A model generated the notes under the pieces. The model made no database searches. It saw nothing but the letters and a program-made list of their open reading frames with translations, and was not told the DNA's origin. A stretch of DNA of 64,000 nt, from positions 11,824,805 to 11,888,804 of the forward strand of contig VZSR01001854.1 of the NCBI GenBank assembly GCA_013398615.1, given 5' to 3'. Both the position numbers and the translations under genes were made by a program. The DNA is from Brachypodius melanocephalos. Lineage: Eukaryota; Chordata; Aves; Passeriformes; Pycnonotidae. This document shows, piece by piece, positions 11,501 to 25,358 of this stretch. Numbering within the stretch: the first letter of the stretch is position 1; every line of letters begins with the position of its first letter.

Positions 11501-14500
11501 ATATATGTATCCTTGCTATACAGAACCGAACACTTCCTATCAGACCTCCTCATTTGCTTTACATGTTATTGCATAAATGTATTTCTACTAGACTTCAGCA
11601 TTTAAAGCCATTTGCTGATATGAAATAAAGCCATTGTGTGCCTGAGACAATCATATAGTGGTCTTTCTGAGATCTGGGCAGCAAAGACTCTTCACCAACA
11701 CTGCAAAACATATTCTAAACCTTCATTAAAAACTCAACCTTTTTTCCTATGGATGCCAAGCCCTTCTCCATTTTATTCTTTCATCCAAAATTCACTGCCT
11801 CTATGAGAGTGCATAAATCTCCATTTTGGCAGTAATAGTTTTTAAGGGATTATAAGATTACTTGTTGAAATACCCATGAATCTAAAGCTAAATAAAAAAG
11901 GTAATTTAAAGACCAACCCCAAATTGTTTGAAGGCCAGGTATCTCAGTGCTCAGTTATCTCAAAAATTAGGTGACCCAAGAAAATCTGATCAGAGAGCAA
12001 AGCTATGGGCAAGGGCAGGAGTCAGACTTTTGCTGCACAAATGCTGTGACATCTGCACACTGGACACGTTTTAGACTGTGGAGTTTCCACATAGCTGACA
12101 AAGAGAACCAAGTGTCTCTCCTGATCGACAGCTAGCATAAAGACCTTGCAATCAACATATCCTCAGCAGCACTATAGGAAACCAAAAGTGACAAAAATAA
12201 CTTAAGAAAATATTTTAATATTCTAGCAAAGACAAAAAATATGTTGACGATCTGTTTTCTTTAAGAAATAATAATAAAAAAATCCTAATCTATCTCATAT
12301 TTTAGACTGCTGTCACCTTCTGTTAGCAAAATGGTTCTCCTACTCCCTTCCACTGAAAATGTTAGCAAAAAACAATAGTGAAGAAATAACAAATGTTACA
12401 TTCACTATTTATTTTTCCTTTTGCAAAAAAGGAAAAACTGAGTAGGTTTTAAGTTAAAGTAAATTTTTAACTTCTTGTTCCTAAACTTTTTCTTAGTCTC
12501 TTATCCTACAGGAACAAAAATATTCACAGTACACAGAGAAATGAAAAGGAAAAAAAAGTAGAAGAAAAAAAGAATACCAGCACTTTCAGGACTTCATACT
12601 AAATATATGAGCTCTTCATTCATCATTATTTGTTTTCATTAAAAATGTTGGATTGCCTTTAGAGGTGGTCATTTGCTTCCTATGAAACTGTTGTTTTGAA
12701 ATTGAGGTGCAGGCAAGTTTACTAATCCTAAATTCTTAATTCTTGGTAACCCACTTCTCACCTTGTTTTTAATTCAAGCAACTCTTATAGACAAGTGCAA
12801 TACTTTATAAAAAATGTGCTTAAGAGAGCTCATAGCTGAAAAAGTACTAATGTCACGTAATATCACATTGACTTAACATATAAATGTTAGAACACCTGGA
12901 ACTTTAATGAAAAGAAACACTGGATGTTGGTTTTTGAGACAATTTTTTTGAAGAATATATAATTTTAATTAAGCTAACTTTGTCTTAAAATAAAAGCTTA
13001 GATGCTTAACTACTAATTAGGAACTGAACATCAGGAAAATAACATGTTTCTGCCTGAATAAAACTGTTTGAAAATTGCTTTTGTGTTCATGGACAACATT
13101 TCCAAATGTCAGGTTTTAACAAAAGACCTGAAGACATCTGCAAAGATATTTTTATTAAAAAGAAACTAAAAAGTTTGACTTCTTTTCAACAGCAGGAAGG
13201 AAGAAGAAAGGGGTTGGTTTTTCCATCTGACTCACATAACTTAAATAAACAGGTTCAAAACATGAATTTCAGATTTAAATTCAGCTTTCGAATGTAGTTC
13301 AAAAAACCTTGGAGCTGTGAAGCCACGTGTCTTGTTATAGGCTTAGATTGATTTTGCCATGCACAGGACTTCAGTCTGTTGTTTCAGGTCACGCTCCCTA
13401 TCATTTAATCTATTCTGCCTTACAGGCCATGTCACAAACATCTCAAAAACCCATGCACTTGCTGGCTCTTGTTCTCCTTGACTCTCTGCCTGTCTATCCA
13501 TTTTTCTCCTAAAATACATCAGTACACTTAGTGTTGAACATTCCTAGCCTTTCTTTTGGAATTCGGCATCTATCTATCAATACATTTATAATGTATACAT
13601 CAGTGCATATCTATATGTCAGTGTATGCTGTCATCCCCAGAAATGAGCTGTTGATTTAGATGGTTTGCTGGGCAATGTAAATTTCTCACAAAAGAAGCAT
13701 ATTTTCCCCTCTCTTCTAACAGAAGAAGGACAGTCAGAACCTTGAAAAAGGTGTTGAAGAGCTGAGTGGCTATTACATGTGAGAGAGACAGCAGCACTTT
13801 GACACACACATGTGGTAAGGAGGTCTCTTAGAGACAGGAAAGGCTGGCCACATGGATTTTGAAACTGGGGCATGGTGACACATCCCGCATGACAGGACAA
13901 GCTGTGCTCCTGCTCATTTCTGTGCAGATCCTGTTACAAAATGATACGAAATTTCCTCTTCAGAAATTGTCCTAGTATGTTGCCTAATTGTGCCTAGTAC
14001 GTTGCAGAAGTTCAGGACTTTTGAACTTGTGCTTCAGCCGAGAAACGTTCTAAAAGTAGAAAGCAACAGCCAGAAAGTTCGGATAACTCTTTATGGGGAA
14101 TCGCTGTATTTTATCTCAGTAACCTGATCAATTAATCAATAACCATTTTTATAAAGTGTTTCAGTATGGCAAATTCCTATAATAATCTGGCTGGTTTCTA
14201 CAGTTGCTATGTTTTGTTTTTTTTTTTGTTTTGGTTAGATTTGGTTTTGGGTTTTTTTCATAGGACAGCCAGGATTTATCTAAAGTATGGCTGCAGCTGG
14301 CGTTGCAGGTAGGCTTTTAGTTCATGCAATAGGAGTAGCTGTTCTGTTTTAACCATCAGATCATTACAAAACCATGATTTTATTTTTCTTTCATTAGCAA
14401 GTATGATTTTCTTCGAAGTCATAAGGTTTATATTAAAACTATTGTTCATAGGGGTAATGAAAGGATGAGAAAATTGAAATGAGAGTGGTAGCAAGTGGAT

Positions 14501-15569
14501 GAGGTAGTGCAGTGGGTATATTTCTCCTGAGGAAGCAGTTGAGTTGATACATCCTATAAATTAGAAGAGTTAAGTCTGTTTAATGCAAGGTTTTACTCCA
14601 TTGTTCCTATCAGCAGATCTGGTTTTTATGGGGGACTATGCCAAGAACTGTCCAGGCTACAAAACCTTTAACATTTTACATTAGTAACTTTAAAAGGCAT
14701 TGTTGTGGATTTGCACTGTGCAGCTGGAAATAGCAAAACATTGACATTTCAAACTAGAATAAGCATCTTAACCTTGTAAGAGCTGTAATACACTATTTAC
14801 TGTTTTGTTATTACTAGCCCTGGGGCAAACTCTAAAAGAAAGCCTAAAAAGCAGAAGCCTCAATTACCTTCCTGCAGGATGGAAGTAAATTGTTTGACCT
14901 GATTAAAAACAAAAGTACAGGTAGCTGTAAGTGGGTAGGAAGGACCTTTAAAGCACCACCTTTATAGCATTCCATTGAGAAAACATCGTTTTCCCAAGAT
15001 CTAATGAAAGAAAGGATGCACTTCAGGGAAGTAGAATGTTCCTTACGTGTCTAGCAAATCTAAAACACAAACTGTAACAGACATGACACTTGACCAAATG
15101 GCAGGACAGAAGGGAGTACTTATCCCACAGCTTCTACTCTGGAAGAGACAATATTTTCTTTTCTGCTTTGGATTTGTGCTTGAAGTGGAGTAAATAGGGA
15201 GGGAAAAGGCCAAAGACAAAAAAAAAGGTCAGTCTTAGCTCTCAAATGCAGCAGTATGCTAACAGCAGGCTTGACCCTCTCCCCTTCTGTGGCAATGCAA
15301 GGAATTGGTGAACTGCAAGGAAGAGAAAACTACCTGCAGGGGATTTGTGACAGCAGAACTACTTTCTTCAGCTGGTCTCATCAGGAAGAAAGGTCTGGTT
15401 TAGGTGCAAGGAGCAGAGAACACCAGCACACACACTAGTTCTGATCTCAGCTGTAAAAAGTGCCCATGTTGGACTGCATTTAAGAAATATAAAACATTTG
15501 CTGCTGAAATTTAACTCTGGAAAGAGTCTGAAGAGTCACCATGGATTATTCTCTGGAATGAGCATGTCC
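8578..15569. other. unique AT-rich DNA with T-rich and A-rich tracts
   Basis: No gene is supported in these 7 kb. Low-complexity stretches are the A-rich run near 8874-8892, the A-rich run at 12540-12572 and the T-rich tract at about 14211-14262. Open frames of 60-107 codons occur on both strands, often overlapping, with no recognisable domains. Confidence 0.5.
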
Positions 15570-16290
15570 ATATGCAGCAGTAGCCAACAGAAGGTGACAA
15601 CATGTTGAGCATTGTCAGGAAAAATCTTGAGAACAAGGCAGAGGGTTGTCTTTTGCCTCTAAAACCCGTGGCACTCATGCCTTGAATATTTAATGCAGTG
15701 CTGGTCTCCACATCCCAAGACAGATGTAGCAGATTTGGAAGCAGAGAAGGGCAGCAAACACAATCAAGGAATGAAGTATCATCCAACACGTTTGAAGGGT
15801 TTGAACAGCCTGGAATCTTAAATTTGATGAGGAGTAAGTGTGTTGGCAGGTTGATTGAGGCTTAAAAGATGGTGAATATAGTGGATTGGGTGACTGCAGG
15901 ATGGTTTTCCGGCTCACCATGCAGTACTAAGGGTACTTGTTAAAACTAGTGGGACATCACTTTAAAACTGATGAATAAAATACCTTTTTACAGAGAAATT
16001 GTTGAACTTTAGCGGCTGCTGCCACAGGATTTTGTAGAGGTAGAAGAATGAGTGGTTGCAACAGATTCTGAACAAACTCCTGAACAGATTTATGAGCAAA
16101 TACTAAAGGGAATATGCTCTGTCTGATGTGCTTAATACAATGGCTGTGGAAGTTGGGAAGGACAGGTGAACAGATTTGAAAAATGATCCAGTCATGTGTG
16201 TTTCCCCTTGGTGATGAGCAGCTCTTTTTGCTACCATCATGGTGGAATGCCTGGCTACATGAATCACTGTAGTGCCATCCAGCAGGGATT
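15570..16290 (+). mobile_element. ancient CR1/L3-type LINE, end of ORF2 plus 3' UTR, degenerate
   Basis: About 700 bp follow, in order, the end of the reverse-transcriptase ORF and the 3' UTR of old amniote CR1/L3 LINEs. GAACAAGGCAGAGG and TTTTGCCTCTAAAACCCGTG come first, then GTGCTGGTCTCCACATCCCA, AGAGAAGGGCAGCAA and GAACAGCCTGGAATCTTAAA. The CTGCCACAGGATTTTGTAGA block and GAACAGATTTATGAGCAAAT come last. No long plus-strand frame survives, so it is a dead copy with many indels. It lies in the sense orientation. Minus-strand open frames at 15511-15920 are antisense to it and are not genes. Confidence 0.7.
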
Positions 16291-17029
16291 TTCGTGCTGA
16301 TTTTAAAAGATATAAAATTAATGATATCCTTTAATTCAAGTCAGTGGTTCAGGCATAAATTCGAAAATTTAACTCATTTCAAAATCCTAATACTCTTTCT
16401 TTTGTTAATATTTTCCTCTTTTAGATAATTCCCATAGTAAAGGACACACTATTTTTTGGTTGTTTTTTTAACTATAGATGTGTCCTTCAAAGCAGAGGTA
16501 GGACTCAATTAGTCCAATCCTACTGTATCTCAAATATATGCTCATCTCCATAAGGACATTCATGAGCAGACACTTTTAAAAGAGTAACTTTGAAGGTGAC
16601 AAGTTGGGCACTGAAAAGCAAGGGAGTCTATGAATTTCATGTCTGCTGCAATTCCCTCGCTCTTTTGTCTGGTGTTTAACACCCCAGGCATGCTTCCATA
16701 GTTCCCTCCATGCAACTCCAGAACGAGGGAGCTGGATCTCCCTCAGAGGAACCACCAGCTCTGCAGGGCTCCCCTGTGGCCTCTGCCTCTTCAGGAAACT
16801 TGAGTGTCAAAGACGTAACACACTGAACAAGGCAATTGTTGCAGTCCTTTCATATTGTGCCCTGCTTAAAGAGAAGCCTGACTTCCACAATGTCACAGTC
16901 TTTGTATCTAGAAACCATGGTCATTAACAGATAAAATGAAAACACAATAGAACTAGTGATAGGATGTTAATAACATTTTGTTCTTATTATCTTTCCTGAA
17001 AGTTACAGCTTATGTGGTGTTTCAAAACT

Positions 17030-17085
17030 CTTCTGTGAGATAAAGAGAAGGGATATTCATATTCTCATTTTACATGCAAATACAC
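17030..17085 (+). mobile_element. possible MIR/CORE-type SINE trace
   Basis: CTTCTGTGAGATAAAGAGAA followed by TATTCTCATTTTACATGCAA resembles the conserved part of MIR-like SINEs, where a CTGTGAGGTA block precedes a CCCCATTTTACAGATG block. Only about 55 bp is involved, and chance similarity in AT-rich DNA is possible. Confidence 0.3.
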
Positions 17086-20000
17086 TACCATTAATTGTCT
17101 TGGGGCAGTATCATCTATCTAGATTGCAAAAGAGGTGATTCGATGGACTGGAACCTCCATTTACCAATACTCTGTACTCTTTTCTATCCCCTGGTGGATG
17201 TTGTTTTCACTGAAATTATGATAAAATAAGAAATTTCTTGTGCTGAAACAATATTCCTACTTGCTTTGTGACTGCAGTCTGGCTATCTTTTGGCTATCCT
17301 CTCTCATTATCATGTGAATGTCTGTTTTAATTTCTTTTGCAGTGAGTATATCTGCCTGGAAATTTCCATCCAGCTTGCTATAAAAACAAAGAGGACATTG
17401 TTGCCAGAAAATATGTTCTCTATACAGCTGAAAGAAGTTTTCCCTTGGTGTTAATGTGTCTATATACTCCACTCCCACTTCTTTTTTAGCTTGATTGTAT
17501 TCTATGCAGGTTCTTACACTGCAGCCAAGGCTTTGGTGTCTGAATACCTTGTACAGCTACGCAGCCATCAAGGTGAGCTAGGGTGACCACTCCATTCCCT
17601 CTCCTCACATAAAAGGATATTGGAGGATCTGGGTGAACATATTCCACAGCTACTAATTGATTTTGAGCTTCTGCAAACAAAATTAAGGTCAAAGAAAGAA
17701 GCATTACAGTAATGCTTGAGTGTTGATATATTTGGTCATTCTTAATCCTGGTTTTATTTTTTCAGGCTCAGAGATGAAAACAGAGGTAAAATTATGCATC
17801 CTGAATCCAGGAGTAGCACCCCTAAAATGAGGGAGCTCAAAAAGCACTGCTTTCCAGATAGTAATTGAAATTCCCAAAGATGTGGCAGTACTTGATCTTA
17901 TTGTATTGAATACTTATTTGCAAAGACTTTTCATAAATACTGATTATTAAGATTTAATTCTGTGGCTGAGTAGGTAAATTGCTGCTATCAAATGTCTGAT
18001 TTTTGGCTTTCTATCCACAGAAGCACCACTGTGTACTGTTCTTTGGGTAGTATCTCTCCAATTAAGTTTGGAGGCAGTGGCCTGCAAGTATTTGCAGATT
18101 TTATTATTTGTGACCATATAATGTAAGTTTTTATAGGAGATTTTGCAGTTGTGAAGTGTAATTGGGGGAATTCAGCAACACACACTGCCAGACAAATGTC
18201 AGCCAGCAGGTCCTTACCAGGTTTACTGCAAACTGCTGGAGAAATGCTTTACTGCAGTCTGCTTACTGTGATGTTGAGAAAAGATTCTGTCATTTATGAT
18301 GTCTGAAGAGCTGTGTCTTCACCTGTATCTTCAACTGCCTGTGCTGCAGCACAAAGTTGATGGAGCACATTATGGATTTTTCACTTGCCTGGAAGACGAA
18401 AATCAATTTCCATCTAATAGAGCAGGAGGTCACTAAATACTACTAGCTGCTCTGTGACTCTGTAGGCTTAAGCAGTCCTCCTATGACACAGAAAAGAGTA
18501 GGGAACAGGATCCTGTAGTGCATTAGTGTACAAATAAATAGAGAGGAAAATTAGACACTGAAAAAGAATGATTTGAGAAAAGAGAGTAAGCAGCAACATT
18601 TTACAGAATATCAGGACATAAACTCTGCACACAGAAGCTGGAACAACTCCATTTGGGTCAGACTTGCTACAAAATTGTCCTATGATGGGGAACTTGAACT
18701 TGCATGCACACAGTAAATCTATAAGAGGTGAGACTGCAGGTCATTCAGTAAAAGAGTGCTGCATCTCTGAGTGATGTATAACGTTCTGAAATTGAAAGAA
18801 AGTTTAAAGTTATGTAGGCAGCTCACTGCTGGAAGGTATTTAGGAGACATAGGTATGGATAAACAAAGGAATAAAAGGAATCCAGATAATATCCTAGCAG
18901 TGAACTGAACAAAGCTGTGCTACTATCCTTGTGTTATAGAGTCATTTTCCTGTTGGGGGAATGACCAAGACAGTTGGTGAGACACAAAATACCTGCATAT
19001 ATCTGTGAATAAAAGCTGAATATACTTTTAAACTGTGATAAAATAATCAGTTTGTGTGAAAAGGTTGGGGTTTTTTTCAGTATGAGAACATGGCTGAATA
19101 TTCTGTCCTTGTCTGCAATGGCCAGGTGACAAATCCATTCTGTGGAAAAGCACACACCTGAGGTTTGGTGTTCAGACTGCTGTGCAAAGCTGCAAGCTTT
19201 GCTGCTGATAGGTGGGTGTGTGTAGAATCCTTTATAATGCTGCAAACAGGGAGGAGGTCAGGCTGAAGCAACCTGGTGAGCCTGATAACACAGGTTTTCC
19301 CCTAATGGGTGGTGATGACCATGTGTAGCTGAAAGAGGAGTGAACCAAACCCAAATTGACTCCATGAGGAAATATCAATGCCTTAGGAAGTGTTCCTGCA
19401 GGATTTGTACCATCTAGAAGAGAAACACTACATTGGGAACTGCAGAAAGATACAGGAGCACAATAAGGAGAAGCTGAAGGACTTTTGTTTGAAGGTGTAG
19501 GATGAGCAGTTAGTGCAGTTAGGGAACTAAAGGCCGGACAGTTGAGAAGAAAAGGGACTGGGAAGGTCAAAAAAACAAATTCTAAGAAGTCATCACTCTC
19601 ATCTCTCATGTATTTTCCAGATATCCACAATGAAAAAAGTGTAGATCACTGTACTCCATTGAAAGGAGTAAGAAAGAAAAATATACATAAACCTGATCTA
19701 CCTTCTCAATTTTAACATTCTCTTATTGTGCAAATCACTCTGTTGACTTTAGGAAGGCCATCATTTTCAGTGAATTATGTCAGAGTAAAGTCTTAAACAG
19801 ATCATCAGTGAACAAAACAGAGTTGTAGTGCTGTCATTCCAGCTCAGAATCAATTAGAACACATCACAGTTTTGCTAGAAAGAGTTTACTCATTACCAGC
19901 TCTTGCAGGAGTAGATTGTCACGGAAGCAAATATTGGCCAAAGCAGAGTCAGTAAATCGAAGAGAGATGTTCTTCAGGAAAGAGGCTTGGTTTTTTTCTT

Positions 20001-23000
20001 TGTGGGTAGAAATATCACACAGTAACAAAAGAACTATTAAAAAAATAAAAAAGAGAAAAAGAAAAAATACTCCCTTAATTTAATTGCATTTGTTCAGTAC
20101 TTTGGAGAATTTATGAGAGTGAGACATATATATCTACCAAGCATCTATTCCATCTTGAATTATATTCTCTTGGGTCAAATTTTTGGAGTTTCACGGCGCA
20201 GGCAATGAAGCAAAGAATGGATCCAAATTGGTTTTAAATTAATCAAACTCACAGTTAAAAAGCAGAGCATCATCACTTAGGTTAAATGTCAGTTGTTCAT
20301 CTTCACTTTCATGTATTTTTTTGAACTTACCATAATTGACCTTTTCAGGTGTAGCACCCAGTTAAAACCTGGAGAAAATGGCAATATGATAAGAGAAGGA
20401 CAATTTCAGTTATGACAAAGTCATTATATAGAAGATGAGATATGAAGATGTTAATTAATCTCTTCTCACCATTTTCCACAGTAGAGCAATTACACTTTCA
20501 GATTGATGCGGGTTGTAATGGATGTCAAATCATAGCTGAATTAAAGGTGGGCAAAGAAAGTACAAAAATGACTTTAAAAGGAGTGAGAAAAGCCTTGTTC
20601 AAAGCTACATGAGTGGAAAGATTTTGATGGATTTCTGCAAGTTTTATATCAGGTCTTTAGTGCAAAATTGGAAATTTCTTCAGGTTTTCATAACTTGAAT
20701 AAGATAGCTACCCTTCTGCCTACTGAATTGCCTTTGAATTTCCCTCTTTGATCCTCTTTTTTTCCAGTCTGTGGACTGTTCCTTGTTAAAATAACACAAA
20801 CTTTCTTTGCAAATAAGAATGAAAGCACCTTGTTTGGAGAATCCAAATAACTATACCAACCAAGGAAATTTCTTATATGCCTCTTCTTTGTCCATGTCAC
20901 TGCAGTCTGACTCTTCCTGCTTCTCTCCTGAATACAATTAGCATCTGGCAGCAGGCACATTTATATCCCAGATTATGAAAAAAAAGCCAGTTTTTGAAGT
21001 AAACTCTGAATGTTTAGGACACAATAATAGCTTTTTTTGCTTGAATGCACCAGAGCATGTTGGAAAGTAAGCTGGGGGCTAGCTGCGAGTCAGGAAGCAC
21101 ATTCATGGGCAAGGTTTGTGCCAAGAAGGAATTGCTTCCCTCAATATCTGGCAGAGGAACAATATCAGTGAAGTAGATGGGTCTATTCACAAACTTACAC
21201 ATTTTGGCAATTTGGAGGCAGTCTCCTCAGTTGCTGGGCTGCAAAAACAGAGCTTTCACCTGCTTCAGTTAAACCAGGTTACAATAATCTCACTGGGTTT
21301 AGGGGGACAAAACACAAATGAAAGATGCCAGATTGTCGCAGTGAATAAAGTCTTGATCAGAAGCTTTATTTCCAACAATCTGCTGTTGGCTTAGCACCAT
21401 GCAAGTTATTCTGGGCTGGTTCTTGTATTTCTAGCACAGACAAATCTCCCACTGGCTTCACACCCTATTCTGCTGAAAGTTGTGTTGATTGAATATAGGT
21501 TTGGCCTGCATCATTATCCCAGCTTTCCCCAGTGAGCTATGTTTATTGTTTTTTAACTGGCATCATGGGTGTCAATCTATTAGTCACATCTGCCCATAAA
21601 AGGTTTTCCTAGTTCATTCATCATTTGTTCCTGAGCCTTCAATAGTTAACAAAATCCTCTGGATCGAGTAATGACATTAGCACTACAAATAAATTGAGTG
21701 ATTTCATTACACTTCACATATTTTATTTTGGCTTTTATTGTTTTGAGAACCAAGCAGCTTGGTACATGTGGGAAACAAAACCAGTTTTATCTGGAAGACT
21801 ATTTAATGTTTTATGAAATGAGTCTGTGCTTAATAACGTGTGGACTCAAAATGAAACTACTCAGTCCTACTTGGGGGTGAGAATATAGGCACTTTCCACA
21901 GAGAAAAAGAGATTTAAGAAAAAACTCTCCTAGTTTTAAACAAATGACACGGTTTGAAATCTCCTGTCTAATACAACATTTACAGATCAAGGTATATAAT
22001 GTAGAACCATACAAAACCCACTTAGGGTGATGGAAATCTGTACACTGATTTCAAAGGAGTGCTGACTCAATACTTTTGAAGGCAATTAATAATTTCACAA
22101 GAATACGGCATCCACAGAATTAGGTTTAATCCCCACCCATCATCAGAAACATGACCTTCATCAACACAGTCCTTCACCCCATGACCACAGTTATTCATGT
22201 GGAGGATAGGAGAGACCTTGGCATGGAACCATTCTTGAACACGGCATGGGGCCCAGATAATCTTCCAAAATTTTATTGTGTGCCTTTATTTCATTTCGCC
22301 TCTAATAAGGAGATTGCAGGCAACTTTTGGTTGCAGATGTAGTGCCATGCATTTAGGCTACCAGACAGCTTATTAAGCCAGAATCTGTGTGTGGGAAGTC
22401 CTGACCGGCCAGAATTACAGGCGAGTGCCACCTCTCTTGGGTGCTCCCAAATTCTCCTAGATTCCAAATTTTAGGAGAAATTCTTCTGAGTTGGAAGCAT
22501 GAGGGGCAGAATGTGAAAAAAAAAAAGGAAAAACATTTGGCAGTTTTTTCCAGATCCACTCGTTTCTGCTGGAATAAATAGAAACACAACTTTTTTCTCT
22601 CTTTCCAACTGTCGGAACTTACTTCAGTCATGGCAAAAGTAACTTGGCAATGAAGAAATAGCAAAGGATAAAGGAAAACAGCAAAACCTCTGTATTTCCT
22701 ATTCTCCAGAAAAAGACAGGAAAAACATGGAAACATGACATGAGAGTCAAAACAAGAAATATGTGGGTAAACAGGCTAAACTTCAGGATCAGGAAGGATA
22801 ATAATGAAATCAAAGCCCTTTCATCACCTGACTGGAACCCAGAGCAGGAGGCTGGGAACTTGTCTGTGCTTCTGAAGGTTGTGCCACAAGTAAGTGTGAA
22901 AGGAATTTGATAAGCCTAATGCTCCTAAAATGAGTGAGAAAGCAGAAAGTTCTCCCTTTTTTAAATGTCAATTCAGAAAGTAGAAGAAAGAATTAGATGA

Positions 23001-25324
23001 CTATGATGAAGGACCAGGAACTCTTCTGTTCATATATGCCTTGATCATCAGAAAAGATAGAGAAATAACTCCTAAGATGAAAACATTTATGATTTGCTGA
23101 TCCTATTACTGAGTAGGCATAAGGTTCAGGCAAATTAATTCCAGTTCAAAGATCAGAAACCCTGCAGCAGTGAGTCCAGTTCAAAAGAAGAAAGCAATCA
23201 GAGATTAACCGAGTAGACACAGCTTATTTTTCTGTACTATAACATGCTGTACTATATTACAGATGTACAGAGATGACTTTTTCCCCTTGCCCAACCTCAT
23301 TTGGACGTGAAAGGATCATGTTTAGGATACTCAGAAGAATTTAAAATAATAGATTTTTTAAAACTGATGTTGAATTTCATTTCCAGTATTTATGTATTTT
23401 TTTAAGTAGTTGCATTTTCAAAATTAAAACTAGTTTTTAAAGTTCACTTTCAAAATTTCAAAATGGAAGACTAAGTGCTGGAGGTTTCATATTTTTTTAA
23501 TTTCCTCAAATTTGGAATTTTCCTATAGAATTTTTCTCAATCCATTCTTGCAGTTTTCCATGCAGAATATATTTCTCTAGAAATATAGAAGAAAAATAAA
23601 ATAGAAAGCTAATAACTGCAATGAGATTGGTGCAGGAAAGAAAATAATATTTGGCTTGAGTTCTCCATTGAGCCAGAGAGAAAATATAGAAGGGCTTGTA
23701 ATTACTGATGCTGAGAGACTGATGGATGTGAGGAAGACTAGGGACAACTGTAGGAAATTTAGGATCCCAGTTACCAGAAAGTATACTCTCTACTGGCCTG
23801 GAGACCAGCTGCTGTGTGACACAAGTGATAATTTAAAGTAACATCACAATCATGGATAAGAGCAATTCAAATGCCAGTAGGTCAATTCATGCTGTATACT
23901 GAAATCCACAAACCAAAAAATTAGATCACCTCTAATTTGCAGCTACTGGCTTGTAGAAATTCTACACAGAGTTAAACAGTAAAGCTTTATAGGTAATGGA
24001 GTTGATTATAGTCCAGTACTTATCTCTCTCACACACAGCTGTTTGAACTTTAATGTTTGCAAAGGGCTTTCAAACAGCAGCAAAGAAAGTAATATTTTTT
24101 TGTGTGTGTGGAGGTAAAGGCTTTCTGGAAGCTTGGGAAATATGAAGTGATCATTTCCTCACTTAGTACAATGAAGTTCATTTAAAGAAATAACAGGAGA
24201 GGACTACTCCCCACACAATTCAAAATATTTAAAGAAGCCTAGAAAATCACTTTCACATACAGCACAGTGAAGTAAAAAGGCAGAATCAGATTGCCCATGG
24301 TATGGAAAGTGGCTTGTAAATATAAAAAAAATAAAGAAGTTTAAAAAAAAGTAAATAGGGTGGTAACCTTTGGTATTAATCTATTATTTAGCAATAATCA
24401 AATCTCAGCTAGACTAATTGGCAGAATTTAGGAAGCATCTATGTAAGTTAGAGCTCACTCATCTTCATCAGTTTTATACAGAACATCTGATCCAGAAGAC
24501 CAAAATACCAGACCTAAGATAACATTCTTTCATCATACTTACTAAAAGGAAAAAGTACACTTCAAGTGATAATATGTTATTAAAATGGACCAGTAGGAAA
24601 TAAACACTACATAGATAGTAATTTCAGCATGACACCACTGAGAATATTAAGCAGGTACAAATCCGTCCTCCAAAATAAAATACCACCCCCAAAAAAGTAT
24701 GGATGGATAATATGCCTGTAATCCCTGAGACAGAATGAGTATCTACAGAGTACATACAATTTATTTTTTTTGTCATTAGGAGAATGAAATCAATGTCAGG
24801 TCAACTATCAATTTAGTTTTTCAGAAGAATAAAAATGAAGTTTCAATGAAAAATGCCTCATACTCAGATTTTATATCAAAATTAGAGAATAACAGCACTC
24901 CACTTCTAATAAACTTTACTTTCCACTTACTCTTCTGGTCATCTTTTTCACTTATATTCAACAGGCTTGACTTGGTGGCTTCCTTGTGCCTAATCTTTTA
25001 TGCTTTTTCCTCCTACCCTTCCAATATGTAGCAGTTTCCATTTAAAGTGTTGCTGTGCCATATATAGAAGTGTGAGTTACCACTCCAAGCCCAGCTTAAG
25101 CCAGCTTGCTTCACTGGAAGCAAAATGATTGCATGTTATGGCACGCTGCCCAGGGAGCACTGCTAACACTGCTATGACAGACTGGCTCAACATTCATGTG
25201 TGGTCTTGCACCTTAAATTCATACCCCATCTCTTCTGAAGTACATGCAAAAAACTGCATTGATCATGTGCATTTTAAGTATAATTTCTCAACAGCATTTT
25301 GAATCTGAAAGCAAATAACAGGGG

Positions 25325-25326
25325 TT

Positions 25327-25358
<32 letters not shown>
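25325..25358. repeat. poly-T low-complexity tract
   Basis: A nearly pure T run of 34 bases, broken only by two C's near its start. No SINE body or LINE 3' end is recognisable in the flanks, so I cannot say whether it began as an inserted poly-A tail. Confidence 0.9.

Noticed and set aside
17486..17704. Possible first exon of a small secreted immune protein
   Set aside because: Only the hydrophobic start is suggestive. Conserved cysteines and a splice structure could not be established, so no gene is annotated.
19232..19630. 132-codon minus-strand open frame
   Set aside because: Low-complexity Ser/Pro/Ala-rich composition without a family resemblance, and it overlaps two other open minus frames. 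Treated as chance.
22440..22486. Short inverted repeat TTCTCCTA/TAGGAGAA
   Set aside because: Eight-base arms at this spacing are expected by chance several times in a window of this size.
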